Positions 23,725-35,587 are shown, counted from the first letter of the stretch. The stretch: DNA of 64,000 nucleotides from Holothuria scabra (GCA_037179385.1 CM074179.1:68405806-68469805), one strand, 5' to 3'. Numbers and translations are program-made. Notes: generated from the sequence alone by a model not told the origin.

Positions 23725-25177
23725 CAGTGGCGTAGCCAGGATGGAATTTTGGGGGGCCTAGGTAACAAGTGTGTGTGTGTGGGGGGGGGGGGGGGCTGGT
23801 ACCTCCGAGGGTTAGGCGCGGCAAGACTATCAAAGCGGAGCGCCACCATCAGTTGGCGCAGAGCGTACAAGAAAATTTGGGGTTTCACAAACCCTCCAGA
23901 TGGCTGGAAACGGCACTCCCCACATGTTTTAAGCTGGATGTACCCAGCCTTGAAATACGAATCTCATGTCTGCCACTTCTCAATAGTGTGAATTGAAAAA
24001 TCAGTTTATGAAAAATGGTAATATATACACTTTTTAGGGACCCACAATCTGGGCATCTCTGATCTGTGCCATGGCCTGGGGGACGAGACGTGGGAACCGG
24101 TACGTTTCCCTTTCTCTTGGGAAAAATTGTGAACTTCAGGAGAAGGTAGATCGCAAATGCGGCAATATTTGAATAGATTTCAGCTTCAATAGCAAAATTA
24201 GTTGTACTGTGTCCGCCTCTGAGAAACTTTCTTTGCGTTAGATTTGCTAGATGCAAAATGGTGCTATGTTTGGCAAAACTTTGAACTGATTATAGGCCTA
24301 CGTTTTAGGATTTTCCTACTTGGGGAGCATGAAAATTTTCAAAATACTCATTTTTATTCTTTGCAGAGATTTTACAAGTGACATACATACTACCAAAGAA
24401 ACAATGTTTTCCGGTTTTCAGTGGTGTTTAGATGCAAAATGGTGCAGTATTTGTTCAGTCATCGGTACATTACGTATACGTAGCCAAAATTAAAATACTA
24501 CGAGTAAATCTCTCAAAATATTTAACCCGCAAAGCAGAAGTATGGATCATGCCGGAAACACATGAAATGCGGACCTTGTGTGCATTTTACAAATCCGCCC
24601 GTACGCCAGTGCCAACTAGTAAAAAGAGGACTTGTCGAAAAAAATTGTTCTACAGTGGCACTTGTCATGGGAAGGAGTGAGGCACGGACATAGGCCTACT
24701 TGTTAGGGATGGATGGAAAGAATCATTCGAAGTCACTACCTTACCCTTAAGGCATATTTTATGTATGATAAAGTATAGGAATAGTCGTGTAAGAATGGTC
24801 TTCAGTGTATGATTGCCTTGTTTTCAGTAAATTAACCAGCCATCCGAAAGGCAGAAAGGGTCTTAACCTAACAAAGTCAAATTCGAGTTTGCCGTCGATA
24901 CGTTCGTTTCATCTTCGAGTGTAATGCAATAAACGACAGTGCAGATTATATATGGTATTTAATTTAGTGAAAGTAACCATTTTGAAGTTATAACTTGATT
25001 TCATACGTGCACTCAAAATGTTACACATTTTATTTATTTACTCTTTTTGAAGGAAATACTTCAAAGTGTATTTCCGTTCAAACATTTTATTTTTTCTCAA
25101 TTACTTTATCAGGAGGCAAAAAATCTGGGGGGGGGGCTAGGTCCCCCAGGCCCCCCCCCCCTGTGGCTACGCCACTG
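23725..25177 (-). mobile_element. Nonautonomous hAT-like element, copy B (inverted)
   Basis: Same family as 5645-7156 but in reverse orientation. It is bounded by CAGTGGCGTAGCCAGG and GGCTACGCCACTG. Flanking 8-mers CCACAAAT (23717-23724) and TCATAAAT (25178-25185) agree at six of eight positions, a decayed target duplication. G-rich (about 23778-23793) and C-rich tracts lie just inside the ends. Only one copy of the ~120-bp module (around 23830-23950) is present. Open frames inside (for example 23885-24256 on minus) have no domain and no transposase features. Confidence 0.85.
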
Positions 25178-25979
25178 TCATAAATATCACGCACCCGGAA
25201 ATAGTCCGAACCCATACAAATTTCCTCACTTGTATTGCAATAGCAACAAAATAGCCTAACCATTTGACGGTTATTGATTAAGAGCGTGGCATTTCCATCG
25301 AGTCCATTTTGAGTTCAATATCCAGTAAAGATTGAACTCAATTGAAAATAGATGCAAACGAAAGTTCAAAGTAACAACTGAGTTAGCACCTCCCTGGTAT
25401 TTCTTACAAGCATGATGTAATGGTTGCGGTAAAAAAATGCAATTGATTTCCTTCCTTGCCCAATTACACAATTTGATGATTGACAGACATTAATACTCCA
25501 TGCAAAGATATTTAATCCAAGTCAAGAAACCCTAGCCACAGTATGCAGAGCATATAGAGGGGGTTTTGATTACAATCCTGCCCAAAGAACTGGGACATTT
25601 TTGGCAACCTAAGTGGACTAGGAGCTCGGTGAAGTGGTAATAATAGACCTCCAGTAGTAGGTTTGGAAACTTGATATACCTCAGTTGAACAGATTACTGA
25701 GGTTAGAAAATCAACTTTTTTACTGCAATAGAAACAGCATGAGTCTGGAAAAAGCTATTTTGGGAATTCTACGAAATCACGATTTTCAATTTTTTAACTG
25801 GTACTCCGCTTAGAATTACGTATGCAATGGTTGCATTTTAACAGAGAATCCTCTGCTTCGTACTATTAATGTTGCTCTTAACTTTGTGGACGTGGGAAAA
25901 CCGTGCAATACAATAACCGATTTTACTGTTACAAAGTTTGTTTTCATACTAATTTTTCCACAGGGCTTATATTTAGCAA
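25178..25979. other. Intergenic DNA, no supported gene
   Basis: Short frames only (25271-25471 and 25816-26043, both minus) without recognisable features. From about 25980 the sequence joins a dispersed repeat also found near 54150. Confidence 0.45.
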
Positions 25980-26700
25980 TCACAGTGCGGAAGCTTTGAA
26001 GGGCCGCGCAGGAGCAGTCACCCCAACCTGAAGTAGTGTACACTCTAAAATCAAAAGAGTGAACTTAGTCACTCTTTGAACGAGTGAAAAGTGTAAATTC
26101 ACTCCATTAGAGTGATAATTCACTCCAAGAGGAGTGAAGTTCCCTCCAAAAAGAGTGAAGTTCGCTCCAAAAAGAGTGAAATTCACTAAAGGAAGAGGGA
26201 AAATTCACTCTTCCACGAGTGCCTGCAATGATCGCTCTTTTTTAAGAGCGATCACTGTGGGCACTCCATCAAGAGGGAAACTTCACTCGTTTTAAGAGAA
26301 TCTCACTCTTTTTGGAGTGAACTTCACTCTTTTTGGAGGGAATTTCACTCCTCTTGGAGTGAATTATCACTCTTATGGAGCGAATTTATACTTTTCACTC
26401 GATCAAAGAGTGAATAAGTTCACTCTTTTGATTTTAGAGTGTAGTAGACTGTCCAGTTTCATGATTGGCTGTTGAGAGTCATGTGACAACATTTTAACTC
26501 CTCAAATGTGAAATTTACTAGAAGTAACTGCTTGGTTTACCTTTCATATGTTATATTGAAGTAATAAAATATTATGAAAGATTCTTTGAACAGAAACGAG
26601 ACGAGGATTGTGATAGTTAGCTGTTGCTTCAAAAAAAGTCTTGGGGACTGCTCTTGACCTTTAAAATCGGTTAAGATGCATTGAGGTATATGCCCACTGA
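25980..26700 (+). repeat. Dispersed repeat, occupied copy
   Basis: Flanks of the palindromic element match 54150-54420 in the same orientation: GAGCAGTCACCCCAACCTGA before it, then GTAGACTGTCCAGTTTCATG, ATTGGCTGTTGAGAGTCA and CTTGGTTTAC after it, with weaker similarity continuing through TCTTGGGGACTGCTCTTGAC. The outer ends are not defined and the family is unknown. It has no coding potential. Confidence 0.75.
26041..26441. mobile_element. 401-bp palindromic foldback element, TA target
   Basis: A near-complete palindrome. The left end CACTCTAAAATCAAAAGAGT is inverted at the right end (...GATTTTAGAGTG), and the arms meet at an AT-rich centre near 26240 (CGCTCTTTTTTAAGAGCG). Each arm is built from many GAGTGAA / TTCACTC sub-repeats about 20 bp apart. 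It is flanked by TA on both sides (26039-26040, 26442-26443). The related unoccupied site at 54183-54184 has a single TA, which supports TA duplication as in Tc1/mariner- or Harbinger-like MITEs. No ORF. Confidence 0.9.
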
Positions 26701-26767
26701 ATGTGAGTTGACCACAAGAATGTTTGTCTTCCGAATTACTTCTTGAATTGAAACCTTTGACAATCAG

Positions 26768-27270
26768 CAGTGGCGGAGCTAGGGATTTCGGTCAGAAGGG
26801 TCGAAAATGGTCTGCAGGGAGCTTCGAATTAAGGAGTAAATACCCTGAGCCTCAGCACTATCGAAGCCACGGCTTTTCGGACTTTCCATTTGATTTTCCG
26901 TACCTGGTGGAAGACTACTTTGCCATTTCCCCTCAGCAAGTTTTTCTATTATAACATGTTTAAATTTTCTATCCATAGGCCTCCGCAGAAGAAAATTCCG
27001 CTGGAGGGCATTCAGCGGTTTGGGGGGCACAAATTCTTTTAGAGCGCAAGAAAAGTTTTGCCCAAAATGCCTCTCAGATCGCTGGAAATGGCATTTCTTA
27101 TAAAGCATATTCACCGCATATAATGATAGGAAAACACTGAGTGAACTGTTAAGAAATGTTGATGTTAATTTGTCTTCGTCTTTTTCTTTAAGTTTTCTGT
27201 GTTTTTTCGGGTTTTTTGTTTTCCAGGGGAAGGCAAGTCCCCCCCCCCCTTTGCCCCGCCTAGGATGCGG
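26768..27270. mobile_element. Decayed TIR element with shared module
   Basis: It starts with CAGTGGCGGAGCTAGGG, like other hAT-like ends in the window. Inverted within it (about 26960-27100) is a diverged copy of the module found in the ~1.5-kb elements (CGCTGGAAATGGCATTTC). A poly-C tract then GCCCCGCCTAGGATGCG at 27240-27270 may be the ruined right end. No target duplication is visible, so the boundaries are approximate. Confidence 0.4.
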
Positions 27271-27962
27271 ACGCCCATGTTTCTATCCCTCTCTTTCACA
27301 TTCTAGTATGAAGGCGGTCATTATATGTTGTGTTATTGTCAGGTCTCCATTTAAGATTTTAATGTAATAATGGGCTACTTTGTGAAGATAAAGTTTATAC
27401 CTGCTGGAGCCAAATAGCAAGCAATCTCACGGGGGAAAAGTTATAGAAATTAATGACCGTTAGGTGTACATTTTTGGTATCTGGAAATCAAGATAAGTAC
27501 GCAAAGAAACATTAATTGACAATTTGACATAATATAGCCTACTACATCATGTGAACACTCTGAAATAGCCACAATTAAGTACATTACAAGAAATAGCCGA
27601 GACAAATTAAAGGGTCTGCTTGGCTCTCCAGATACCGAATTCATAATAAATAAAAGTAGCCTAGACCTAGGCTTATTAGATGCAATTTTCTGACTTTTGA
27701 CACCACGAAAGTACAGAAATAAGCATTTTCATGGGATTATCGTGCAGTGTCAGAAATAACCATTTATCATGAGAATGGTCACTTGAAGAATAGCAAACTG
27801 AAAACTGCTCATTAAAACTCTTAATCGTACTACTATGATAACAGTTTTATTTTATTTTAACCTGAATGTTCTTTTCAAATAATTTTGAAAAATGTTGTGG
27901 AAGCTATTTGGTATCTTCAAAAACTCAATGTCTATGTTGACAATTATCCCCAGAAACAAAAG
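27271..27962. other. Intergenic DNA, no supported gene
   Basis: Only short frames (for example 27450-27644 on minus). I see no repeat ends or RNA gene. Confidence 0.45.
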
Positions 27963-27970
27963 GGCTATTT

Positions 27971-29468
27971 CAGTGGCGCGGCCACTTGGGGGGGGGGGGG
28001 GGTGAATGCCAACCCCCCCCCCCCAGATTTTCTTCAGGCCCCCCAGATTTTTTGCGTCCTGATAAAGTAATTGAGAAAAAAATAAAATGTTTGAACGGAA
28101 ATAAACTTTGAAGTATTTCTTTCAAAAACACTAAATAAATAAAATGTGTAATTAAGAAAACAAGCATGAATGTATGTAAAATACGTTTTGTGCGTAGGTA
28201 TGAAATCAAATAATAACTTCAAAATGCCTACTTTCACTAAACTGGATACCGTATATAATCTGCACTGTCGTTTATTGCATTTCACTTCAAAGATGAAACG
28301 AACGTCTCGACGACGACGAACTCGAATGTGACTTTGTTAGGTTAAGACCCTCTCTGCCTTTCGGATGGCTGGTTGGTTTACTGAAAAAAAAAGCAATCAT
28401 ACACTGGAGACCATTCTTACACGGCCATTCCTATATCATACAAAAAAAAAATGCCGTGAGGGTAAGGTTCTGCCTTCGAATGATTCTTCCCTTCCACCCT
28501 TAACAAGTAGGTTTATGTCGAGCCTCATTCTTGCCCATGACAAGTGCCACTATAGAACGATTTTTTCAACAAGTCCTCTTTTTCCTAGTTGGCCTTGGCG
28601 TCCGGGTGGATTTGTAAAATGTCCACAAGGTCCAGATTTCATATGTTTCCCACATGGTCCATACTTCTGCTTTGCGGTTTATATATTTTGAGAGATTTAC
28701 TCGTCGTATTTTAATTTTGACTACGAAATGGACCGATGACTGACCAATTACTGCAACATTTTGCATCTAGACACCACTGACAACCGGAAAACATTTTTTT
28801 GGTAGTATGTATGTCACTTGTAAAATCTCTACTAGGGTTAAAAATGAGTATTTTGAAATTTTGCATGCCCCCCCCCCCAAAAAAAAAACAAAAAAAAAAA
28901 CGCAGGCCTATAACCAGTTCAAAGTTTTGCCAAACAGAGCACTATTTTGCATCTAGGATATTTAAGCAAAGGAAGTTTCTCAGAGGGGGACACAACTACT
29001 TTTGGTTTGCCTATTACTGAAATCCATTCAAATATTGCCGCATTTGCGATCTACGTCCTCCTGAACTTAACATTTTTTCCCAAGGGGAAAGGAGATACCG
29101 GCTCCTTTTAGTCTCATCCCCCAGGCCGCAGATGAGAAATGCCAAGTTTTGGAGTCCCTGAAGAGTGTATGTATTACCATTTTTCATAGATTGATTTTTT
29201 ATTCCCACTATTTGAGAAGTGGCAGACATGAGATTCATAATTCAAGGCTGGGTACATCCAGCTTAAAACACGTGGGAAGTGCCGTCTCCGGCCACCTGGA
29301 GGGTTTGGAAAGCCCAAAATTTTCTTGTACGCTCCGCGCCAACCAATAGTGGCGCTCCGCTTAGACAGTCTTGCCACGCCGACCTTCGGAGGTACCAGCT
29401 CCCCCCCCCCCACTTGTTACCTAGCCCCCCCCCCCCCCCTTAAAAATTCCATCCTGGCTACGCTACTG
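27971..29468 (+). mobile_element. Nonautonomous hAT-like element, copy C
   Basis: About 1.5 kb with ends CAGTGGCGCGGCCAC and GGCTACGCTACTG, flanked by a perfect 8-bp direct repeat GGCTATTT (27963-27970 and 29469-29476). This is the clearest target duplication of the family and supports hAT-like transposition. Poly-G/C tracts sit just inside both ends. The interior parallels 5645-7156 in the same orientation, with one ~120-bp module (about 29247-29366). There is no transposase. Frames inside are not genes. Confidence 0.9.
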
Positions 29469-29476
29469 GGCTATTT

Positions 29477-31501
29477 GTGCTACAATTATTGTTGCACCCT
29501 TTGTAATATCTTTTATTGGCAGGGAGGTTGAATTTAATGTCAGTCTGTGTATTTTGTAAGCTTATAATTACGCTTGGTGTGGATGCAATTAACTTGGCAC
29601 AGCGACAACATTCATTAGTGCGTATAGAACACGAAGAAACGTGTCGGCAAAACCTATCCCTATATTGAAGAAGATGACCCTTTCCATCAGAATAAAGTGC
29701 GGATATTAAAGTTAGTTACTGGTGGCTGTTTGAGCATTTTGTTTTCTGGGCCTTAAAACAACGCTATTAAATTATGTCTTTTGCCATATTACAAATATCG
29801 AGCTTGTATTGGAGGGAAACTTAAGGTACTGAGCATCTACCCTCAGAAGAATGTTAATTCAAGCGGCTCATTGAGTTGATTCGTGAAATTCAGCATATTT
29901 TTTCCTAACCTGTGAAGTTTTCTTCTCATGCCAGTGACAAATAGTCAAACTGCCGCAACCCCCATACATTACATATATAACCACAGGCGTACTGGGAGGG
30001 GGGGGGGGCTGCTTCCTCCCCCAGTGAAAAATAAGGGGGGGGGGGGGAATATGCTTCCATGCCCTCCCCCCACTTTTCGTGTCAGATCCCTTTTTCATCT
30101 GTGTAATATTCGCAAGTCTTCGTTCTCATTGAATTCCGAGTTATCTTCAATACAAGCACCAATTTGTAACTCCAAAAAAAAGTTTCGGAAACTTTGAAAA
30201 TGTTATTTGAGAGCTTCAATTCGTAGGCTTTCAAAATAACATCATGTGGCAACAACGATCTTCAGTCGAAAACCGTGCAATCATTCTGAGAGTTGCCAAC
30301 GTAAGAAGTGCAGATTCTTCGACCAGTAATCCCCCAACTTTTCAAATTTCCCTTTACTAGAAACCCAGAATCCAAAACTTTTTACAATACAAGCTCCATA
30401 TTCACAAATATTTGTTTCCAAAAGGCAAAAATTTCGACGTTCTTAGCAGGCCGCAAATTACGTCGATAATACGTACAGTGGTGCCCGCACCCATTTCACG
30501 CCCAGTTTCAACAAGCGGATAATTTTTCTACGCCCTTTTTACGTCCTTTGACCTAAAAAACTGCTTCCTCTAAACATACTTTTTAAAATATGGTGCAATA
30601 TTAGAGAAAATTCCGAATTTTGTGAAAGAAAGGTTGAAAAAAAAGCAGTACAGTTGTCTGGTGTTGCCACATACGGCAAACATTCCCTTTTTAGACCCCG
30701 GAAGCTCATAGGATTTAGCATATCTCTGGGTCAAAATTTGAGCCTCAGGACACTGTAAGTATATATTCTGGTTCGTAATCCATCATCGAATGCAATGATT
30801 GCAAATGATTTTAATTAATGGATTAGTTTGTCCTAATGCCTGTACATGCGATAATGTAATTGTAGTGACAATTTCAAATGTCCTTGGAGTGAACTTGGAA
30901 GTTTTACATCTAGGCCTAATATGGACTCAAGTCTGTTCTATCAGGTACTGAAAATGTACTCACGGTGACTGAGTGACTAGTGTTGCGTTATGCGATTCTG
31001 TCAATGACGCCGTTCCGTCAAAGGCAGAGACAGCTTATGCAAGCAACTAAATCAAAAGCCTATGCATGATGATTGCACAAAGTGTAGCAGCTTTGGTCTG
31101 TGACTAATGGGCCAGTGGGTATAGCGTAGAAATAGTCTCTAGACAAGCTTGAGCTGCTCGAAAAAAATTCAATGACAGGAAGTTTTTAAAAAAAAAAAAC
31201 TTGTTTTACTTTGAAAACTTTTGGAACAGTTCAACCTAAAGGATTACTTTTCAACCACTTTGTCTAACTTATATCAGGCCACTGTACTTTGGGAGCTGAG
31301 TGAAGGGCAACGGAGGGAGGAGGTTCCGACTAGGGGGGGGGGATCCCCCAATGCCTCCCGCTGGTGTCGCCTGTGCCTACACAGACATTTTAGCCGAGGT
31401 GTGACGAATTAACGGGAAACATTACATACCTGGAGCCTGGTGGGATATGTCTTAGAGGACGAGGCTAACGACTATCTAAGAAGAACGCCATCATCAGATG
31501 A
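29477..31501. other. Intergenic DNA, repeat fragments
   Basis: No gene supported. A solo end CACAGGCGTACTGGGAGGGG at 29983, followed by G tracts, resembles the left end of the MITE at 5452 but I find no right partner. The stretch 30250-30450 is the first half of a direct dispersed repeat pair (see 32085-32285). The frame 31221-31412 has no domain. Confidence 0.45.
30250..30450 (+). repeat. Dispersed direct repeat, copy 1
   Basis: It aligns by eye with 32085-32285. Shared words include CTTTTCAAATTTCC(C/T)T, AGAATCCAAAACTTT, CAATACA..GCTCCATAT and AAAATTTCG/AAAGTTTCGGC. The divergence is moderate, and no ends or coding potential are seen. Confidence 0.65.
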
Positions 31502-31755
31502 CCCATGAGAAAATTCCTTTTGAGACCTGTTGACACTCCAGCAGGTTTGAACAGGTATTAACAGGTATGAACAGGCAATCTTCCGATTACCTGTTGGAGT
31601 GATGAAAGTCTACAGGTGTCAACAGGCAACACCGAAGAAGCTAACAAGTTCCTGTTGTTACCTCGTGTTGAAACCTGTTGACTTTTTTTCCAATTACCCG
31701 TGTTGTACCTGTTAATACCTGTTCAACAGGTTTCAACTGGAATTTTCCCCTGGGG
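31502..31755. mobile_element. Foldback MITE with AACAGGT sub-repeats
   Basis: A 254-bp element. The left end CCCATGAGAAAATTCC..TGAGACCTGTTGA is inverted at the right end (TCAACAGGTTTCAACTGGAA then TTTTCCCCTGGGG). Between them AACAGGTATTAACAGGTA and CTGTTAATACCTGTTC are further inverse pairs, so most of the element can fold. No ORF and no clear target duplication. Confidence 0.75.
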
Positions 31756-33304
31756 ACGCGGAGCGTACAGAAAATTTTGAAAATTTGTGACCCCTCATAT
31801 GGCCGGAAGTGGCATTTCCAAGGCCTTTACTAAGCCACCACTCCATTGTGGGAAAACTTTCAGGATGTACCACTTGTAGTGAAATATTTATTGGTGTCAG
31901 CTTGAAATAAAGACGAAATGTAGTACGACGAACGAAAATATAGCCAGGAAAGCCTTATCAAGCTTTTCTTTTTATAGTTGCTATTTTCTTATTAACCCGA
32001 TCCTTCAACAGATGAACCTTTACATTTTTCAATGAATGGGATATAATAAACGATTGGCTTTTACGAAAGGGGGACACGTCTAGGTGCAGCAACGATGTGC
32101 AGTCTTCGTGCAATCCGATCCTCAGACTTGCTAATAGAGGAAATGCCGCAGATTCTTCAATCATCCCCCGGTGACTTTTCAAATTTCCTTAAATGAAACC
32201 GAGAATCCAAAACTTTCTGCAATACACTGGCTCCATATCTGTAAATGTTTGTTTAAAAAGGGCAAAAGTTTCGGCGCGATTCACGCACCTCAATTTTCGT
32301 CACTAGCGCAGTGGCGTTCACACTTCAAAGAAAAAATCGGAGCATGTGGGTGTTTGCACCTTTCCTCTAAAAAGTCTACTAACCCCCTGCTGCTTAGCTA
32401 ATAAATGCCATTTCGGGCTGTCTGTGGGATCGCGATTTTTCAAAACTTTTTGTCCGTTCTGAGCCAACTGAGGAGGGCACTCTGCTTAGATCTTTCGGGC
32501 AAGACTTCATAATTATTTTGGAATCATTTGTCTACCGCACTCAAATGCGCTCATATGCACCTATACGGACTGTTTCATCAGATACCTTTTGATCCTTGAG
32601 TAGTCTGTGCAGATAGATGCTTTAGTTATTGAAGTTTCAAAATGTAATCAATGTTCCTCAGTTTGCAGAGGGCATAAATATACTATAATTGTTTTGTGGT
32701 GTTTGATTCCTGGCAAAATCGAAGATTTCCACCTTTTCAGTGCGAAATGTTTATTTAAAAAAAGGACATGTTACGGCGTACAATTTAACAACAAAGGGGG
32801 GGGGAGAAAGCGTATCAAGCTTGTCAGCTTGTCTAGTATGGTACCGGTAACTGTGAACATATTTTTTAATCTATAAAAGTAAGAAAAAGAACTTGGAAGT
32901 ACATTGTTCGGACAGGGATAGGTAATGGTATATCTAGACTGATGTTGACTACTAGATCATCAAATCTACGTAAGTTCAACGAAGCAAATATACGACTCGT
33001 CTCATCACGTGTAGGAGAACCTGTGATATGTCTGACAGCCCTTTTTGGGAGAAAAAATAATTTATTTAGACTAGAATTAGCTGTATCGCACCATATACTA
33101 CACTAGTAACAAAGATGGGGTGCAACTATGCTTAAGTAAATTAACCTTAACGCTCTTCGGGGTAAAGATAATTTCAATAAGATATACTTACATCAAGTTG
33201 TTATTGATCAATTACTTTCCAAAACCCAACTTTGCAACATTGGAGGAAGAATTTTCTTTTCTCCCTATTGACGAATCCGATTAGCGCTCGTTTTTAGTGA
33301 CTGT
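31756..33304. other. Intergenic DNA, TE debris
   Basis: A diverged, inverted module copy follows the MITE directly (31756-31820: GCGGAGCGTACAGAAAATTT, GGCCGGAAGTGGCATTTCC). A second-family module lies at 32404-32510 (ATGCCATTTCGGGC, GGCACTCTGCTTAG), and the direct repeat copy 2 at 32085-32285. The frames 31958-32182 and 32607-32876 have no domain. No gene supported. Confidence 0.45.
32085..32285 (+). repeat. Dispersed direct repeat, copy 2
   Basis: Partner of 30250-30450, in the same orientation about 1.8 kb downstream. It may be part of a larger duplicated or transposed segment whose limits are too eroded to see. Confidence 0.65.
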
Positions 33305-33495
33305 AGGCTGCCATTAGTGGGGTCCATCAGCCTAAAATCGTCTTTATTTATTGTTTACATGAATTTCAAACCCTCATATTTAGTGAAATTGGAGAATTCA
33401 AGATACAAATTAGTGCACAACCATCCATAATAGAGGTAAGGATATCGAAAGATTTAAAGGTGATGGACCCCAGCTATGGCCGACTGAAATTAGAC
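33305..33495. mobile_element. ~190-bp inverted-repeat element
   Basis: The left arm includes GGCTGCCATTAGTGGGGTCC then ATCAGCC. The right arm includes GGTGATGGACCCCAGCTATG then GCCGAC, its imperfect inverse. The centre is AT-rich. No coding capacity. The superfamily is not assignable. Confidence 0.55.
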
Positions 33496-33739
33496 CATCA
33501 CTTGCTGTCCGGATTCGTGTATAGGAAGCGGTCGGACAATAACAGGGGAAAATATTTAATTAATCAGATCGTAGTGATACTTTTTATGTGAATGGGGACA
33601 TAAGGAATTTTATGGATAGGGTGAAACAAGAACTTGAAACTATAAAAGATGAAAAGGTAAGGGTGTTTTGTTTCTATTTGAAGATCAATCAGACATCGCT
33701 TTGGTTATAAATGTTAATATGCCATTTAATTTTTCAAGC

Positions 33740-34250
33740 ATGTTAATCAGTTTTATCTGGCTTGATATGGCCATCTACAACTTTATTTACAAATCTCTGC
33801 AAACATTTCATTAAGGTATATCTGTTTTGATATGGCCTTCTAAAGCTTTATTTACATATCTGCACTGGTATTTTATCAAGTTAAATCCGGCTGATATGGA
33901 CATATAAAACTTTATTAGCATATCTGGACTGGCATTTCACCAACTTCAAGTTATTGTATCTGGCCTGACAGCTTGATATGGCCATAAATGACTTTATTTA
34001 CATATCTGGACTGGCATTTCACCAAGTTATATATGGCTTGATATGACCATATAAAATTTTACTTGCATATCTGGACTGTCATTTCTTCAAATTATATCTG
34101 ACTTTAAAGGGCCTTATAAAACTTTATTTGTGTATCTGGAAAGGCATTTTACCAAGTTTTATCTGGCTTGATAAAGTCATGTAAAAATTAATTTACATAT
34201 CCGGAACGGCATTTCGTCAAGTTATATCTGGCTTGATATGGCCCATAGAA
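33740..34250 (+). repeat. ~67-bp tandem satellite
   Basis: About seven to eight imperfect units with the consensus words TATCTGGCTTGATATGGCCA, TATAAAACTTTATTTACATA and TCTGGACTGGCATTTCACCA. Units vary by several substitutions and small indels, so the array is old. An inverted block of the same satellite lies at about 56757-56995. Confidence 0.85.
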
Positions 34251-34918
34251 ATCTTTGTAACAGTCAGATATTTCCAGATATAAACCAGATGCAAATTTTG
34301 ATTAAGGGCATGAACACCTGTCTATATTACCATAAAACGAAATTTCACATTATATTACAATGCTTGTTCTAGACCCCTACACATTTAAGAAAAAACACCT
34401 CAATGTTTCATAAGATGTTGCAAGACTTATTCATATCCTGCTTGTAAAAGCTGTAATATGACAGCAACACTAGTATGACGAGAAAATATTATGGCATTGT
34501 TTCAAATGCACAGCTACTTTCTGTAAATTTGTAATTACCTGATACAATTCAGTAGCTGACTTTTGAATCCCCACATTTTATTTCATATTATTTGTTTGTT
34601 TCACCACTCAAGGATATACAATGACATAGTTCAACAAAATTACAGAAGATAAAATGAGAGTGGAAGGAAGTGCAACTAAAAGCCAAAGGCTTGTCGAGAG
34701 TGCATTCCGTAAAAAAGAAAACAAGAAAAAAAAAAAAAAAGACAAAACTGATCCAAAAACAAACAAGAATTACATAAACCGTATCATGAGCAAATTCCTA
34801 CCCACAACAGCACACATGAACAAGAAATCCGAAATCACCAAAAACAAGTTCATATTCACCCGTTAGCTTCACAATTGTACGGATATTCAAGCCGCTAGTG
34901 AAGCAGATATATATGCAC
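34251..34918. other. Intergenic DNA before PLE cluster
   Basis: The lysine-rich frame 34654-34866 arises from an A-rich tract (AAAAAAAGAAAACAAG) and I do not support it as a gene, though it could be decayed retroelement sequence. Nothing else is recognised. Confidence 0.4.
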
Positions 34919-35072
<154 letters not shown>

Positions 35073-35074
35073 TT

Positions 35075-35560
35075 ATTCAGAGTACAGATACTGGTAGCAA
35101 CAATATTCCTCAGGAAACTTGCAGGATCCTTAAGGATTCAAAAGACTCCACTTTTTAGGAAATTATGTAGAAAAGAGTGAAACGATAAAAAGGAGCCAAC
35201 TGCTGGTTAAAAAGATGTTAAAAGGGCATCTCTCCACGGAGCTTTCCTCTATTTATTCAGACTTCTTCAACGTGACTGAACAAAGCAAGTTAACGTATTG
35301 GTATATGAGATCGTTAAAAGCATAGAAACAGGTTGTCAAAACACGTAAAAAACAGCAGCCAAGCAAATAAAAGGGCTAAACTTAAATCCTAATAAAACTT
35401 ATTGACAAACATCCTATTTGGGATCGGAGGATAAAAATACCAAAGCGAAAATCTGTACCAGACGCCTAAAGTCAAAGGGAAGTAAACACAAGCCTGCGTA
35501 GTTGTTAAACTTTAAAGGGGCTATAAATTAACCCCAACTAAAAAATAAAATACTAAACTA
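35075..35560 (-). mobile_element. Penelope-like element 3' end fragment (minus)
   Basis: Read on minus, 35290-35180 gives GTTGAAGAAGTCTGAATAAA, then TAGAGGAAAGCTCCGTGGAG. This is a small stem-loop plus GAAAGCTC, the style of tail I associate with Penelope-like 3' UTRs. No GIY-YIG or RT coding is recognisable upstream, so only a tail survives. Its end lies against the (TA)n/(TG)n array at 34919-35072. Confidence 0.5.
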
Positions 35561-35587
35561 ATAAAATAATATATATATATATAAATA

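Noticed and set aside
34654..34866. Lysine-rich 70-aa frame as a gene
   Set aside because: Driven by an A-rich tract; no conserved features.
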